A stretch of 64,000 bases of DNA from Lachnospiraceae bacterium (GTDB lineage: Bacteria > Bacillota > Clostridia > Lachnospirales > Lachnospiraceae): the NCBI GenBank assembly GCA_900757195.1, contig CAAEMZ010000010.1, positions 1 to 64,000 of the forward strand, in the 5' to 3' direction. The translations under genes were made by a program, and so were the position numbers. Below the pieces are notes generated by a model, which saw only the letters and a list, made by a program, of their open reading frames with translations, did no database searches and was not told the origin of the DNA. Shown piece by piece: positions 23,676 through 32,922 of the stretch (position 1 is its first letter; every line of letters starts with the position of its first letter).

Positions 23676-24932
23676 ATGGAAAATGGGAGAATTATTCAAG
23701 TAGAGGACAAGGTGCCGTTTAAGCTGTTAGTACCTTTGAGTATACAGCATTTGTTTGCCATGTTTGGCGCATCGGTACTGGTGCCTTTTCTTTTTGGAAT
23801 TAATCCGGCGATTGTGCTGTTTATGAATGGTGTGGGAACGCTGTTATTTATTTTTGTGACGAAGGGAAAGGCTCCGGCCTATCTGGGCTCCAGTTTTGCT
23901 TTTCTCGCTCCGGCAGGAATCGTTATCAGTGAAATGGGATATCCTTATGCGCTTGGCGGTTTCGTGGCTGTGGGATTTTTAGGCTGTGTGATTGCCGGAA
24001 TTATCTATAAATTCGGTTCGGACTGGATCGATGTGGTCCTTCCTCCGGCGGCAATGGGGCCGGTTGTTGCGCTGATCGGACTGGAGCTTTCCGGTTCAGC
24101 AGCAGGAAATGCCGGATTGCTGGAAGAAAATATTGTGCCTCAGAATGCTATCGTATTTTTTGTGACTCTGGGTGTGGCCGTATTCGGTTCGGTCGTATTC
24201 CGTAAATTTTTATCAGTCATTCCGATATTGATTGCGGTTGTATCCGGTTATGTGGCTGCCGTTCTCTGTGGTATTGTGGATTTTACCGAGGTTGCGGCGG
24301 CTCCGGTGTTTGCCCTTCCGAATTTTCAGGCGCCGAAGTTCAGCCTGGAAGCGATATTGATTATTCTTCCGGTAATCCTTGTGATTACATCTGAGCATAT
24401 CGGCCATCAGGTAGTTACGAGCAAAATCATCGGACGGGATCTGCTCAGGGATCCGGGACTTCACCGCTCTTTATTCGGCGATAATTTCTCCACTATGATT
24501 TCCGGTCTGATCGGTTCGGTGCCGACAACGACCTATGGAGAAAATATCGGCGTCATGGCGGTGACCAAGGTGTACAGTGTCCGGGTTATTGCCGGGGCGG
24601 CGGTGATTTCTATTGTCTGTTCCTTTGTCGGTAAATTATCAGCAATGATCCAGACGATTCCGGGGCCGGTCATCGGCGGTATTTCGTTCCTGCTTTATGG
24701 GATGATCGGCGCTTCGGGTATCCGTATCCTCGTCGATTCAAAAGTGGATTACGGAAAGTCCAGAAATCTGATCCTGACGTCGGTGACCTTTGTTACCGGT
24801 CTGTCCGGTATTGTTGTGAAGTTTGGAAATATCCAGTTGACGGGAATGGTTCTGGCCTGTATCGTCGGTATGGCGCTCAGCCTTATTTTCTATGTGCTGG
24901 ATAAATACCATCTGACCAACGATCAGGAGTAA
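23676..24932 (+). CDS. uraA: Uracil/xanthine permease (NCS2/NAT family)
   Basis: A 418-residue transporter with about 14 membrane segments that takes up uracil with protons. Family marks are SIQHLFAMFGASVLVPFLFG at residues ~23-42, FLAPAGIVISEMGYPYALGG, the substrate-site Glu in VITSEHIGHQVVTS and PTTTYGENIGVMAVT. The ATG at 23676 lies 9 bases after AAGGAGG; one at 23670 would be too close. A repeat copy with terminator-like ends lies in its leader. Its product joins the pyrimidine theme with pyrC at 33.8 kb, though not in one operon. Confidence 0.93.
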   Translation: MENGRIIQVEDKVPFKLLVPLSIQHLFAMFGASVLVPFLFGINPAIVLFMNGVGTLLFIFVTKGKAPAYLGSSFAFLAPAGIVISEMGYPYALGGFVAVGFLGCVIAGIIYKFGSDWIDVVLPPAAMGPVVALIGLELSGSAAGNAGLLEENIVPQNAIVFFVTLGVAVFGSVVFRKFLSVIPILIAVVSGYVAAVLCGIVDFTEVAAAPVFALPNFQAPKFSLEAILIILPVILVITSEHIGHQVVTSKIIGRDLLRDPGLHRSLFGDNFSTMISGLIGSVPTTTYGENIGVMAVTKVYSVRVIAGAAVISIVCSFVGKLSAMIQTIPGPVIGGISFLLYGMIGASGIRILVDSKVDYGKSRNLILTSVTFVTGLSGIVVKFGNIQLTGMVLACIVGMALSLIFYVLDKYHLTNDQE

Positions 24933-25023
24933 AACGGATTTGGGAGATTGCGTGTGAACAAAACGGGAAGGTTCGAATATTATAATCACAGAAATAAAAT
25001 ATGAAGTGAGTGTGGGGAGACAT

Positions 25024-26097
25024 ATGGGAATATTTTCAAGATTATTTGGCAGGAAAAAAACAGCGGAAGAAAAAGTCCCGGAGGTTCGTGAAATACCAGA
25101 GACAGAGGCGCACCCGGAAGTTCATGAGATGCCGGAGGCAGAGGAACATCCGGAAGTTCGTGAGATGCCGGAAGCAGAGGCACACCCGGAAGTTCATGAG
25201 ATGCCGGAAGCAGAGACACAGACTGGGACTCGTGGCGTTCCGGAGGCCCGGGAAGCCGAAGGCTTTGAAGCCATGGACCGGGAAACGGTCCTCGCGCAGA
25301 CGGTTCAGAGATTAAAGGAAAAAACGCTGAAACCGGTGATACATATCGACCTGCATGCAGAACCGGCCGGGCTGACGGACAGTAAGCTGGGCGGTGTTCC
25401 CTATCTGCCGGCGGACGGTGAAGTTCCGACAGACAAAAAAGGGCGTCAGCTCCGGCTTCTGGCACAGCTCCGGCTGGCAGAGCTGCCGGAAAATACGATG
25501 GGACTGCCGGAGGAGGGGATTCTCCAGTTTTGGATTTTGGATGACGATCTTCTGGGACTTGAAACGGATCCGGACCAGATGACGGAATCGAAAGGCCATA
25601 GAGTTGTCTGGTATCCGTCGGTGGATGAAACCGTGACAGAGGAATCGGTTCTGGAAAAATACCATCCTTATTTCGATGAAGAAAGTTATTTTCCGATGCA
25701 GGATGTATTCCGGATGACCTTTACGCTGGCACAGGAAAGCCTTTCCTGTTCGGATTTCCGGTTTGACAGGGCTTTTGCACAGGCCTGGAATGAGGTCTGT
25801 CCTTCGGATAAAATTACAGGATACAGGGAATTGGATGTGGAAATGTCCGATGCGATGATGGATGCGGTCAGCGGAGCGGGACATAAAATCGGAGGCTATC
25901 CGATGTTTACTCAGTGGGACCCACGGGAAGGAAAAATGGAAAATTACGGGATTCTGCTCCTGCAGATTGACAGTTTCGGAGCCGAAGGCAAGGAGATTAT
26001 GTGGGGCGATTCCGGTGTCGGGAACTTTTTTATAACGCCGGAGGACCTGGAACAGAGAGTATTTTCCAGGGTTTTGTATACCTGGGATTGTTATTGA
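25024..26097 (+). CDS. YwqG-like (DUF1963) protein with repetitive N-terminal linker
   Basis: A 357-residue protein. The start MGIFSRLFGRKK is basic and amphipathic and could touch the membrane. Residues ~18-85 are an acidic, Pro/Glu/His-rich linker built of 12-residue repeats (E-x-H-P-E-V-x-E-M-P-E-A). From ~100 on the YwqG/DUF1963 domain is seen: SKLGGVPYLPADGEVPTDKKG, LRLLAQLRLAELP, GILQFWILDDD, HKIGGYPMFTQWDPR and MWGDSGVGNFFITPEDL. The function of the family is not established. GGGGAGAC precedes ATG; a GTG at 25006 is the alternative. Confidence 0.8.
   Translation: MGIFSRLFGRKKTAEEKVPEVREIPETEAHPEVHEMPEAEEHPEVREMPEAEAHPEVHEMPEAETQTGTRGVPEAREAEGFEAMDRETVLAQTVQRLKEKTLKPVIHIDLHAEPAGLTDSKLGGVPYLPADGEVPTDKKGRQLRLLAQLRLAELPENTMGLPEEGILQFWILDDDLLGLETDPDQMTESKGHRVVWYPSVDETVTEESVLEKYHPYFDEESYFPMQDVFRMTFTLAQESLSCSDFRFDRAFAQAWNEVCPSDKITGYRELDVEMSDAMMDAVSGAGHKIGGYPMFTQWDPREGKMENYGILLLQIDSFGAEGKEIMWGDSGVGNFFITPEDLEQRVFSRVLYTWDCY
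25105..25212 (+). repeat. Three 36-bp tandem repeats in the YwqG-like gene
   Basis: Units at 25105-25140, 25141-25176 and 25177-25212, preceded by a partial unit and followed by a diverged one. They encode E-(A/E)-H-P-E-V-(H/R)-E-M-P-E-A. Short in-frame repeats of this kind vary in number between strains by slippage. Confidence 0.85.
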
Positions 26098-26107
26098 CGT
26101 TCAGGGC

Positions 26108-26136
26108 TTGACACAACGATTGATATACTATAAAAT
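26108..26136 (+). promoter_or_regulatory. Promoter of the first MATE gene
   Basis: TTGACA (26108-26113), 17 bases, TAAAAT (26131-26136), about 45 bases before the ATG. Confidence 0.65.
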
Positions 26137-26179
26137 GGTCTGAATATTCTGGCTAAAATGATTCATTAAGGAGGATTTG

Positions 26180-27511
26180 ATGAAGATACAGTTATCAGAC
26201 CATTTTACTTATAAAAAATTATTTCGCTTTACGCTGCCGTCGATCGTGATGATGATCGTGACTTCTGTTTACAGTGTTGTGGACGGACTTTTCGTTTCGA
26301 ATCTGGTGGGCGATATGGCGCTGTCGGCAGTGAATATCGTATGGCCGATTGTTATGATTATCGGAGCTTTTGGATTTATGCTTGGTACCGGGGGCTGCGC
26401 GGTCGTGGCCCGCACCCTCGGTGAAGGTAAAAAGGAGCTGGCCAACCGTTATTTTTCTATGATTATCTACACGGTTATCATTCTGGGGGCGCTCCTTTCC
26501 CTTCTTGGGATTATTTTTATCGAGCCTCTTGTCCGGTTTGCAGGCGCCAGCGATCTGCTCATTCATGACAGTGTTCTGTACGGACGTATTCTTCTGGCGG
26601 GAATGGCGGCATTTATGCTTCAGACCACCTTCCAGAGCTTTTTTATTGTTGCCGAAAGACCGCATATGGGCCTGGTTCTTTCCCTGGCTGCCGGGGTGAC
26701 CAATATGGTGCTCGATTATGTGTTTATCCGGGTGTTTGGAATGGGGATTGCCGGAGCGGCGCTGGCGACCATTCTCGGCTATGGGGTCGGCGGTATTATC
26801 CCATTCTTTTATTTTCTTAGTTCAAAACGGGATGGACTTCGGCTTGTCAAAACGAAATTTTATGGGAAGGTGCTTCTTCATTCCTGTACCAACGGTTCTT
26901 CGGAAATGATGAACAATGTGGCAGCATCGATTGTTGGGATGCTTTTTAATATCCAGCTCATGCGGGTGATCGGTGAGTCCGGAGTCGCGGCTTTCGCCGT
27001 AATGATGTATGTGGATTTCATTTTTCTCGGAACCTTTTTCGGCTTTTCTGTCGGCAGCGCACCGGTCATCAGTTACCATTACGGGGCGGGCAATCATGAC
27101 GAGCTGAAAAATATTTTCAGAAAAAGTATGATTATTACAGGAAGCGTATCTCTGGCGATGCTCTGTATTTCCCAAGTGATGGCCGGGACCCTCTGTCAGA
27201 TATTTGTCGGCTATAATCCGGAACTGATGGCGATGACGCTTCACGGTTTCCGGCTGTTTGCCCTGAATTATGTGATGAGCGGAATCAATGTCTATTCATC
27301 GGCTTTTTTCACAGCGCTGTGCAACGGAAAGATTTCGGCCCTGCTTTCTTTCATGCGGGCCTTTCTGCTGAGAGGCGGTATGGTTCTGCTCCTGCCGCTG
27401 ATTCTGGGAACCGATGGCATATGGCTGTCGGTTGTTGTTGCGGAAGCTTTAGGGGCCCTTCTGTCGGTGTATTTTTTTGTGACAAAGCGAAAACAATATC
27501 ATTATGCCTAG
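26180..27511 (+). CDS. MATE family multidrug or metabolite exporter
   Basis: A 443-residue protein with about 12 membrane segments and the two-bundle MATE layout: FTLPSIVMMIVTSVYSVVDG LF in segment 1, NIVWPIVMIIGAFGFMLGTG in segment 2, and the second-bundle equivalents around SSEMMNNVAASIVGM and FFGFSVGSAPVISYHYGAGN. Substrate and coupling ion are not predictable; DinF-like members export drugs or toxic metabolites. ATG at 26180 follows AAGGAGG. A second, diverged MATE gene begins 87 bases downstream. Confidence 0.9.
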   Translation: MKIQLSDHFTYKKLFRFTLPSIVMMIVTSVYSVVDGLFVSNLVGDMALSAVNIVWPIVMIIGAFGFMLGTGGCAVVARTLGEGKKELANRYFSMIIYTVIILGALLSLLGIIFIEPLVRFAGASDLLIHDSVLYGRILLAGMAAFMLQTTFQSFFIVAERPHMGLVLSLAAGVTNMVLDYVFIRVFGMGIAGAALATILGYGVGGIIPFFYFLSSKRDGLRLVKTKFYGKVLLHSCTNGSSEMMNNVAASIVGMLFNIQLMRVIGESGVAAFAVMMYVDFIFLGTFFGFSVGSAPVISYHYGAGNHDELKNIFRKSMIITGSVSLAMLCISQVMAGTLCQIFVGYNPELMAMTLHGFRLFALNYVMSGINVYSSAFFTALCNGKISALLSFMRAFLLRGGMVLLLPLILGTDGIWLSVVVAEALGALLSVYFFVTKRKQYHYA

Positions 27512-27598
27512 GATGACAGAACGGGAGAAAGGTGGTATCATAGTATTTGCATGTAAAAAATATGTAAAGAAAATTATAGAGTAAGAAGATGATATTTA

Positions 27599-28969
27599 AT
27601 GAAGGAAAAACAGGCAGGACGCTATGAAATGGACATGTGCAGCGGTCCTATTTTGAGAAAAATGCTTGCTTTTGCAGTACCGCTGGTATGCTCCAGCGTG
27701 CTGCAGTTATTATTCAATGCGGCGGACATTGTTGTTGTCGGACGATTTGCCGGAGATCATTCGCTGGCGGCGGTCGGATCCAATACTTCCATGATTAATC
27801 TGCTGACGAATCTTTTTATCGGATTGTCGATTGGCGCCAATGTTCTGACGGGCATCTGCTACGGTGCAAAGCGGGAAAAAGATTTAAGTGAGACCGTACA
27901 TACATCGATGCTTTTAAGCATATTCAGCGGAATTTTTCTGGCGATTGGCGGATTTTTATGTGCCCATCAGATTCTGGTGTGGATGCAGGCGCCACCGGAA
28001 GTGCTGGACCTGGCGACGCTTTATCTGAAGATTTATTTTCTGGGAATGCCTGCGATTATGGTTTATAATTTCGGCAGTGCGATTCTCAGGGCGGTCGGAG
28101 ACACGAAAAGGCCTTTGTTTTATCTGACCGGAGCCGGTGTAATTAATTTTATCTTAAATCTGTTTTTTGTTATTGTTCTGCGGATGGATGTCGCCGGAGT
28201 TGCTGCGGCGACGGTCATTTCCCAGTGTGTGTCGGCCCTTCTGGTCGTTCGCTGTATGATGCGGGAGGAAAGCGGTATACGGCTGTATCTGAACCGGCTG
28301 CATATTCATAAAGATAAGCTGATCCGGATTTTGAAGATCGGTCTTCCGGCAGGCTTTCAGGGCGTTATTTTTGCGTTATCCAATGTGATGATCCAGTCAT
28401 CAATCAATATTTTCGGAGCGATGGTCGTTGCGGGAAATTCTGCGGCGGCGAATATCGAAGGTTTTGTTTATGTCTCCATGAATGCTTTCCATCAGGCGAC
28501 CATTTCTTTTACGAGCCAGAATATGGGCGGTGGAAAGTACGAGCGCATACGGCGGATCCTTTTGAGCGGACAGTTCTGTGCGATTCTGGCAGGACTTATT
28601 CTCGGAAATGCCTGTGTCTTTTTCGGAAAGCCGCTGTTAGGCATTTACTCGTCCAGCCCGGAGGTCATTGAAGCGGGGATGGTCCGGCTCCATGCGATTT
28701 CCACGGTATATGCGCTGGCCGGAATGATGGATGTCATGGTTGGATCTCTGAGAGGTATCGGCTATTCGATCCTTCCGATGATCGTATCTTTAATTGGTGT
28801 CTGCGGTTTCCGGATTTTGTGGCTGGCCACAATTTTCCGGATGGATGAATTTCATAATGTATGGACGGTGTATATTTCTTACCCGATATCCTGGGTAATG
28901 ACAACGATTGCTCATGTGATTTGCTTTATCTGGGCATGGAGGCGGATTCAAAGGAGGAGAAATGAATGA
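27599..28969 (+). CDS. MATE family exporter
   Basis: A 456-residue protein with about 12 membrane segments. Characteristic pieces are VPLVCSSVLQLLFNAADIVV in segment 1, SNTSMINLLTNLFIGLSIGA in segment 2 and SAILRAVGDTKRPLFYLTG in the middle, the hallmark R-A-x-G-D-T-x-R of the NorM/DinF-like branch. It differs clearly from the MATE at 26180, so the pair is not a recent duplicate. The DegV gene overlaps its end by 4 bases, giving an operon. Substrate unknown. The ribosome-binding site is weak (GAAGATGATATTTA). Confidence 0.9.
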   Translation: MKEKQAGRYEMDMCSGPILRKMLAFAVPLVCSSVLQLLFNAADIVVVGRFAGDHSLAAVGSNTSMINLLTNLFIGLSIGANVLTGICYGAKREKDLSETVHTSMLLSIFSGIFLAIGGFLCAHQILVWMQAPPEVLDLATLYLKIYFLGMPAIMVYNFGSAILRAVGDTKRPLFYLTGAGVINFILNLFFVIVLRMDVAGVAAATVISQCVSALLVVRCMMREESGIRLYLNRLHIHKDKLIRILKIGLPAGFQGVIFALSNVMIQSSINIFGAMVVAGNSAAANIEGFVYVSMNAFHQATISFTSQNMGGGKYERIRRILLSGQFCAILAGLILGNACVFFGKPLLGIYSSSPEVIEAGMVRLHAISTVYALAGMMDVMVGSLRGIGYSILPMIVSLIGVCGFRILWLATIFRMDEFHNVWTVYISYPISWVMTTIAHVICFIWAWRRIQRRRNE

Positions 28970-29829
28970 AAACAGCGGTAATGACGGACAGTAACAGCGG
29001 GATAACTGCGGCCGAAGGAAAAGAACTCGGCGTATTTATCGTGCCGATGCCGGTAATTATTGATGGGGTAACTTATTTTGAAGGAAAAAATCTGCTGCAG
29101 CCGGACTTTTTTGAAAGTCTTATGAGCGGGAAGGATGTGAGTACATCCCAGCCGTCTCCGGGAGATCTGATGGAGCTGTGGAACAGGGTTCTGGCTCTGG
29201 GATATGATGATATTGTTTATATTCCCATGTCCAGCGGGCTGAGCAATTCCTATGCGAGCGCAGCGGTTTTGGCAGAAGAATATGACCATCGTGTGCATGT
29301 GGTAGATAATCACCGGATTTCGATTCCCCAGTTAGCATCGGTTATGGATGCGGTCAAGCTGGTTTCCGAAGGCCGGACTGCCGGAGAAATTAAAGAGCTT
29401 CTTGAAAAAGCAGCGCTTGAAGCCAGTATTTATATTGCGGTGGATACACTGGAATTTTTGAAAAAGGGCGGTCGGGTAACACCGGCGGCAGCAGCGATAG
29501 GAAGTGTTCTGGGAATTAAACCCCTTCTTTCCATCCAGGGGGACAAGCTGGATGCTTATGCGAAAGTCCGGGGGATGAAGCGGTGCAGAAGACGGTTGAT
29601 CGAAGCGGTGGAAAAGGATTTAAATGAACGTTTTTCGGAGGGCGATATGTCCAAAGTGCGGATTGCGACGGCAGGATCTTTTCGGAATCCGGAGCTGGCA
29701 GAGGACTGGCGTCAGGAAGTGGCCCGGGCCTTTCCGGATTATGAAGTGGTTTACCGGGATCTGGGATGCAGTATCGAATCCCATACCGGGCCGGAGGCCA
29801 TGGCTGCCGGCGTTTTCCGGATGTTTTGA
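28966..29829 (+). CDS. DegV family fatty-acid-binding protein
   Basis: A 287-residue protein of the DegV/FakB family. The N-terminal strand reads AVMTDSNSGITAAEGKELGV, the Ser-rich loop DVSTSQPSPGD is near residue 57, IPMSSGLSNSYASAAVLAEE follows, and the fatty-acid tunnel loop is LKKGGRVTPAAAAIGSVLGI then KPLLSIQGDKLDAYAKVRG. FakB proteins hold a free fatty acid while FakA phosphorylates it for phospholipid synthesis; no fakA is seen here. It is co-transcribed with the MATE gene upstream (ATGA overlap). Confidence 0.92.
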   Translation: MKTAVMTDSNSGITAAEGKELGVFIVPMPVIIDGVTYFEGKNLLQPDFFESLMSGKDVSTSQPSPGDLMELWNRVLALGYDDIVYIPMSSGLSNSYASAAVLAEEYDHRVHVVDNHRISIPQLASVMDAVKLVSEGRTAGEIKELLEKAALEASIYIAVDTLEFLKKGGRVTPAAAAIGSVLGIKPLLSIQGDKLDAYAKVRGMKRCRRRLIEAVEKDLNERFSEGDMSKVRIATAGSFRNPELAEDWRQEVARAFPDYEVVYRDLGCSIESHTGPEAMAAGVFRMF

Positions 29830-29846
29830 TATCCGGATCAATGAAT

Positions 29847-29878
29847 AAAAAAAAGTGGCGGCATCAACCGATGCCGCC
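29847..29878 (-). terminator. Terminator of the SNF symporter gene
   Basis: GGCGGCATC and GATGCCGCC (29857-29865, 29870-29878) form a 9-bp stem; on the minus strand it is followed by a T-run (29847-29854). The stop codon of the symporter lies inside the hairpin. The opposite arm lets it also end the DegV transcript, though with fewer T residues. Confidence 0.8.
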
Positions 29879-31180
29879 ATAAATTATGCCCAGAATAAAG
29901 ACAATGACTGCCAGAAAGACATAAATATATTTGGATGTTATCGTGAAAAACTTTCCGACAGGTTTCGGGGCGCCGGTGTTCAGTTCTCCATGAATCTTCT
30001 TTTTATCCAGAATCCAGTAAATCATAAAGGCGCCGAGAAGAGCGCCGAAAGGAACGACGTAAATCGTAATCACATCCATCCAGCTTCCGAGGTATTTTTC
30101 ATTCTCAATAAAGAGCCCGATGATAAAGATAATGGTTCCGGTAATGAGAATCGAAAGCTTTCTTCGGATGCGGAAGGTTTTCTGAAGCGCTTCAGCACAG
30201 ACTTCAAACATGTTCATCAGCGAAGTGATGCCTGCAAATAAAACCGAAAGAAAGAAAAGTCCTCCGATGATATTTCCAAAAGGAATCTGGGAGAAGACCT
30301 TCGGCAGTGTAATAAACATCAGCGGCGGTCCGGAAGCCGGATCCATCTGGAAGGCGAAAACGGCCGGAATGATCGCAAGGCCTGCCAGAAGCGCCGCACA
30401 GGTATCGAGAACGGCGGTCATACATGAGGAATGGATGATATTTTCCGATTTACTCAGGTAACTTCCGTAAATAATCATTCCTGAACCGGTAATCGACAGG
30501 GAGAAAAAGGCCTGTCCCATAGCCATGACCCAGGTTTCCGCTTTCAGGAGTGCGGACCAGTCCGGAATGAACAGGTATTCGTAGCCGCTGGCGGAGCCGG
30601 GAAGGAAAAACACCCGGACGGCGATCACCAGAAACAGAAGGAAGAAGGCCGGCATCAGAACCGAGTTCAGCTTTTCGATACCGCTGGTCACACCCCGGAG
30701 CAGAATAATTACTGTCAGGAGAATGACGAGAAAATGCCATGGGACACTTCCGAAATCGGTGGTCGCTTCGGCGAAGTAGTTTTCCGCACCGCTCTGGGAA
30801 ATCCGGCCGGTCAGAGAACCGACAATGGAGCGGAGGACCCAGCCGACGATGACCGAATAGCCGATGGCGATACCAAAAGAACCGATCAGAGGGATGGCGC
30901 CGAGAAATTTTCCGCCCTTTAAGCCGCGGCTTTTCATCGCATAGTCATAGGAACCGACAGGGCCGGTTCCGGTCATGCGGCCAAGGGCAAATTCACCGGA
31001 CAGCCCCACATAGCCGAAGAGTGCGACGAAAAGAAAATAAGGAATAAGAAAGGCCGCGCCGCCGTTCTGGCCGAGGCGGTAAGGGAACATCCATATATTT
31101 CCCATGCCGACGGCCGAACCGACAGAGGCCAGAATAAAACCGAGTCGTGAGTTAAATGTATTTTTTGTATGTTTTTCCAT
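29864..31180 (-). CDS. Sodium-dependent transporter (SNF/LeuT family)
   Basis: A 438-residue protein of the bacterial NSS group with about 11 membrane segments. The sodium and substrate sites are in SRLGFILASVGSAVGMGNIW (segment 1) and AFFSLSITGSGMIIYGSYLS (segment 6). Members take up amino acids such as tryptophan, leucine or tyrosine with Na+. The start at 31180 (M-E-K-H-T-K) is preferred, as GGAGG lies 13 bases upstream and the N terminus then matches the family; an ATG at 31243 would add a leader absent from relatives. Confidence 0.92.
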   Translation of the reverse strand: MEKHTKNTFNSRLGFILASVGSAVGMGNIWMFPYRLGQNGGAAFLIPYFLFVALFGYVGLSGEFALGRMTGTGPVGSYDYAMKSRGLKGGKFLGAIPLIGSFGIAIGYSVIVGWVLRSIVGSLTGRISQSGAENYFAEATTDFGSVPWHFLVILLTVIILLRGVTSGIEKLNSVLMPAFFLLFLVIAVRVFFLPGSASGYEYLFIPDWSALLKAETWVMAMGQAFFSLSITGSGMIIYGSYLSKSENIIHSSCMTAVLDTCAALLAGLAIIPAVFAFQMDPASGPPLMFITLPKVFSQIPFGNIIGGLFFLSVLFAGITSLMNMFEVCAEALQKTFRIRRKLSILITGTIIFIIGLFIENEKYLGSWMDVITIYVVPFGALLGAFMIYWILDKKKIHGELNTGAPKPVGKFFTITSKYIYVFLAVIVFILGIIYGGIG

Positions 31181-31214
31181 GATGTTAAAAATTCCTCCAG
31201 GACATAATATTAAA

Positions 31215-31243
31215 ATTATAGCCGAGAACAGAAAAATAAGCAA
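31215..31243 (-). promoter_or_regulatory. Promoter of the SNF symporter gene
   Basis: On the minus strand TTGCTT (31238-31243), 17 bases, TATAAT (31215-31220). It is divergent from the next gene, whose TATAAT -10 lies at 31272-31277. Confidence 0.7.
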
Positions 31244-31311
31244 GAGTATAGGCGAAAGTTGTGAAATATAGTATAATCAGAAAATAAACATAAAAACAGA
31301 GGTTATGGACA

Positions 31312-31965
31312 ATGAAACGAAATGTAAGAATGGAAGATATATCCGATGGCCGGCTTTATGACAGCAGTGATATGGTAAAGGCAGGGTGCATGGGCTGTGG
31401 AAGCTGCTGCCGCGGAATGGGTCAGAGTATTATTCTCGATCCGCTGGACCTTCAACGGATAAAAAAACATCTGGGCATCGGCTTTGAAGGGCTGATGACG
31501 GACAAAATCGAGCTCAATGTCGTGGATGGTGTGATTTTACCGAATCTGCGGATGGCGGGGCCACGGGAACAGTGCAGCTTTCTGGATGAGGAAAACCGAT
31601 GCCGGATTCACAGTGCCCGGCCCGGGATCTGCCGGCTTTTTCCCCTTGGCAGATATTATGAAAATCAGGGATTTCGGTATTTTCTTCAGGTTCATGAATG
31701 TAAAAATGAAAACCCCATGAAGGTGAAAGTGAAAAAATGGGTGGATGAGGAAGCGCTGAAAAAGTATGAAGCCTATATTAAAAGATGGCACTATTTTCTT
31801 AAAGCGGTGGAAGAAACTCTGGAAACGGCAGATGACGGCCTTCAGCGCCGGATAAACCTGTATATTCTTCAGAAATTTTATATCGAAGATTTTTCTTCCG
31901 ACCGGGATTTTTATGAGCAGTTTGAGGAACGGATACAGACGGCGGTAACCGAATTAAAAAAGTGA
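31312..31965 (+). CDS. YkgJ family cysteine-cluster protein
   Basis: A 217-residue cytosolic protein with the CxxCxxCC zinc or iron-sulfur motif GCMGCGSCCRGMG near residue 27, then CSFLDEENRCRIHSARPGIC with CRLFPLG and a later Cys in VHECKNE. The CxxCxxCC family (YkgJ/FliB-related) is believed to bind a metal cluster; some act in protein lysine methylation, but no function is established here. It is followed 25 bases later by an EamA permease and probably heads an operon running to pyrC. Confidence 0.85.
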   Translation: MKRNVRMEDISDGRLYDSSDMVKAGCMGCGSCCRGMGQSIILDPLDLQRIKKHLGIGFEGLMTDKIELNVVDGVILPNLRMAGPREQCSFLDEENRCRIHSARPGICRLFPLGRYYENQGFRYFLQVHECKNENPMKVKVKKWVDEEALKKYEAYIKRWHYFLKAVEETLETADDGLQRRINLYILQKFYIEDFSSDRDFYEQFEERIQTAVTELKK

Positions 31966-31990
31966 CAACAGAGAAGGACGGCGAATTCGA

Positions 31991-32917
31991 ATGAAAAAAA
32001 AACAGCATGAGGGACAACCGGGACAATGGCTGATTATTCTGGCAGGCATCTGCTGGGGGCTGATCGGTCTGTTTTCAAATTATCTGGCGGACAACGGACT
32101 GAATCCGGTTCGGATCACATTTCTGCGGAGCAGCGTAGCGGCGGCAGGGCTGTGGATATATCTCGGGATTTTTCACAGAGAGGATTTGAAAATCCGCCTC
32201 AGAGATTTCTGGATGTTTATTGGCACCGGCGTCTGCAGTATTGTATTTTTCAATATCATGTACTTCATAACGATTGAGCGGACAACACTGTCCGTTGCGG
32301 CAATTCTGCTCTATACGGCGCCCTGTTTTGTAATGCTCATGTCAGCGGCCGTATTTCATGAAAAGATTACGGGCATGAAGATGGCGGCTCTGCTCCTGGC
32401 TCTTTTTGGATGCGGCTGTACGACCGGGATTTTTGAGGGCGGCGCCGCCGGGATTCCGCTGATCGGAATTCTGACCGGTATCGGTTCGGGCATCGGTTAT
32501 GCCCTTTATACGATTTTTGGCAATGTGGCTTTAAAAAAATATCCGCCGACAACGGTAACGGCTTATACGTTTCTGGTCGCCTCGCTGAGTCTTCTGCCCT
32601 TTGTTCAGGTGACCGGGATGTCGCCGGTCCTCCGGCAGGGAGACGTTCCGCTGTTTATTCTGGCCATTGGCCTGATTTCCACACTGCTGCCGTTTGCTCT
32701 TTACACGACGGGACTTAAAACGACAGAGCCGGGAAAGGCTTCCGTCATGGCCTTTGTAGAACCGATGGTGGCCACGCTGGTCAGCATCTTTATTTTAAAA
32801 GAAGGCTTCCGCTGGATGGAAATGTTCGGCGTAGCGGCCATTTTTGTTTCAATTGTACTGTTGAATCTGCCGGAAAAGGCAGCGGTAAAGGCGGGAAAAA
32901 CCGTCAGTGAAAGGTGA
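31991..32917 (+). CDS. EamA/DMT family permease
   Basis: A 308-residue membrane protein with ten hydrophobic segments in two EamA repeats: LIILAGICWGLIGLFSNYLA then PVRITFLRSSVAAAGLWIYL, and the second repeat LIGILTGIGSGIGYALYTIF with KPTEPG-like GLKTTEPGKASVMAFVEPMV. DMT carriers export amino acids, nucleosides or other metabolites; the substrate cannot be told. The next gene starts 6 bases after its stop, so they are likely co-translated. Confidence 0.9.
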   Translation: MKKKQHEGQPGQWLIILAGICWGLIGLFSNYLADNGLNPVRITFLRSSVAAAGLWIYLGIFHREDLKIRLRDFWMFIGTGVCSIVFFNIMYFITIERTTLSVAAILLYTAPCFVMLMSAAVFHEKITGMKMAALLLALFGCGCTTGIFEGGAAGIPLIGILTGIGSGIGYALYTIFGNVALKKYPPTTVTAYTFLVASLSLLPFVQVTGMSPVLRQGDVPLFILAIGLISTLLPFALYTTGLKTTEPGKASVMAFVEPMVATLVSIFILKEGFRWMEMFGVAAIFVSIVLLNLPEKAAVKAGKTVSER

Positions 32918-32922
32918 TTATC

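Noticed and set aside
25105..25212. 36-bp repeats as a CRISPR array
   Set aside because: The units are directly adjacent without spacers, are in frame and code for a regular 12-residue linker.
26180..28969. Recent duplication of a MATE gene
   Set aside because: The two proteins differ in motifs and length throughout, so they are old paralogues or separate acquisitions.
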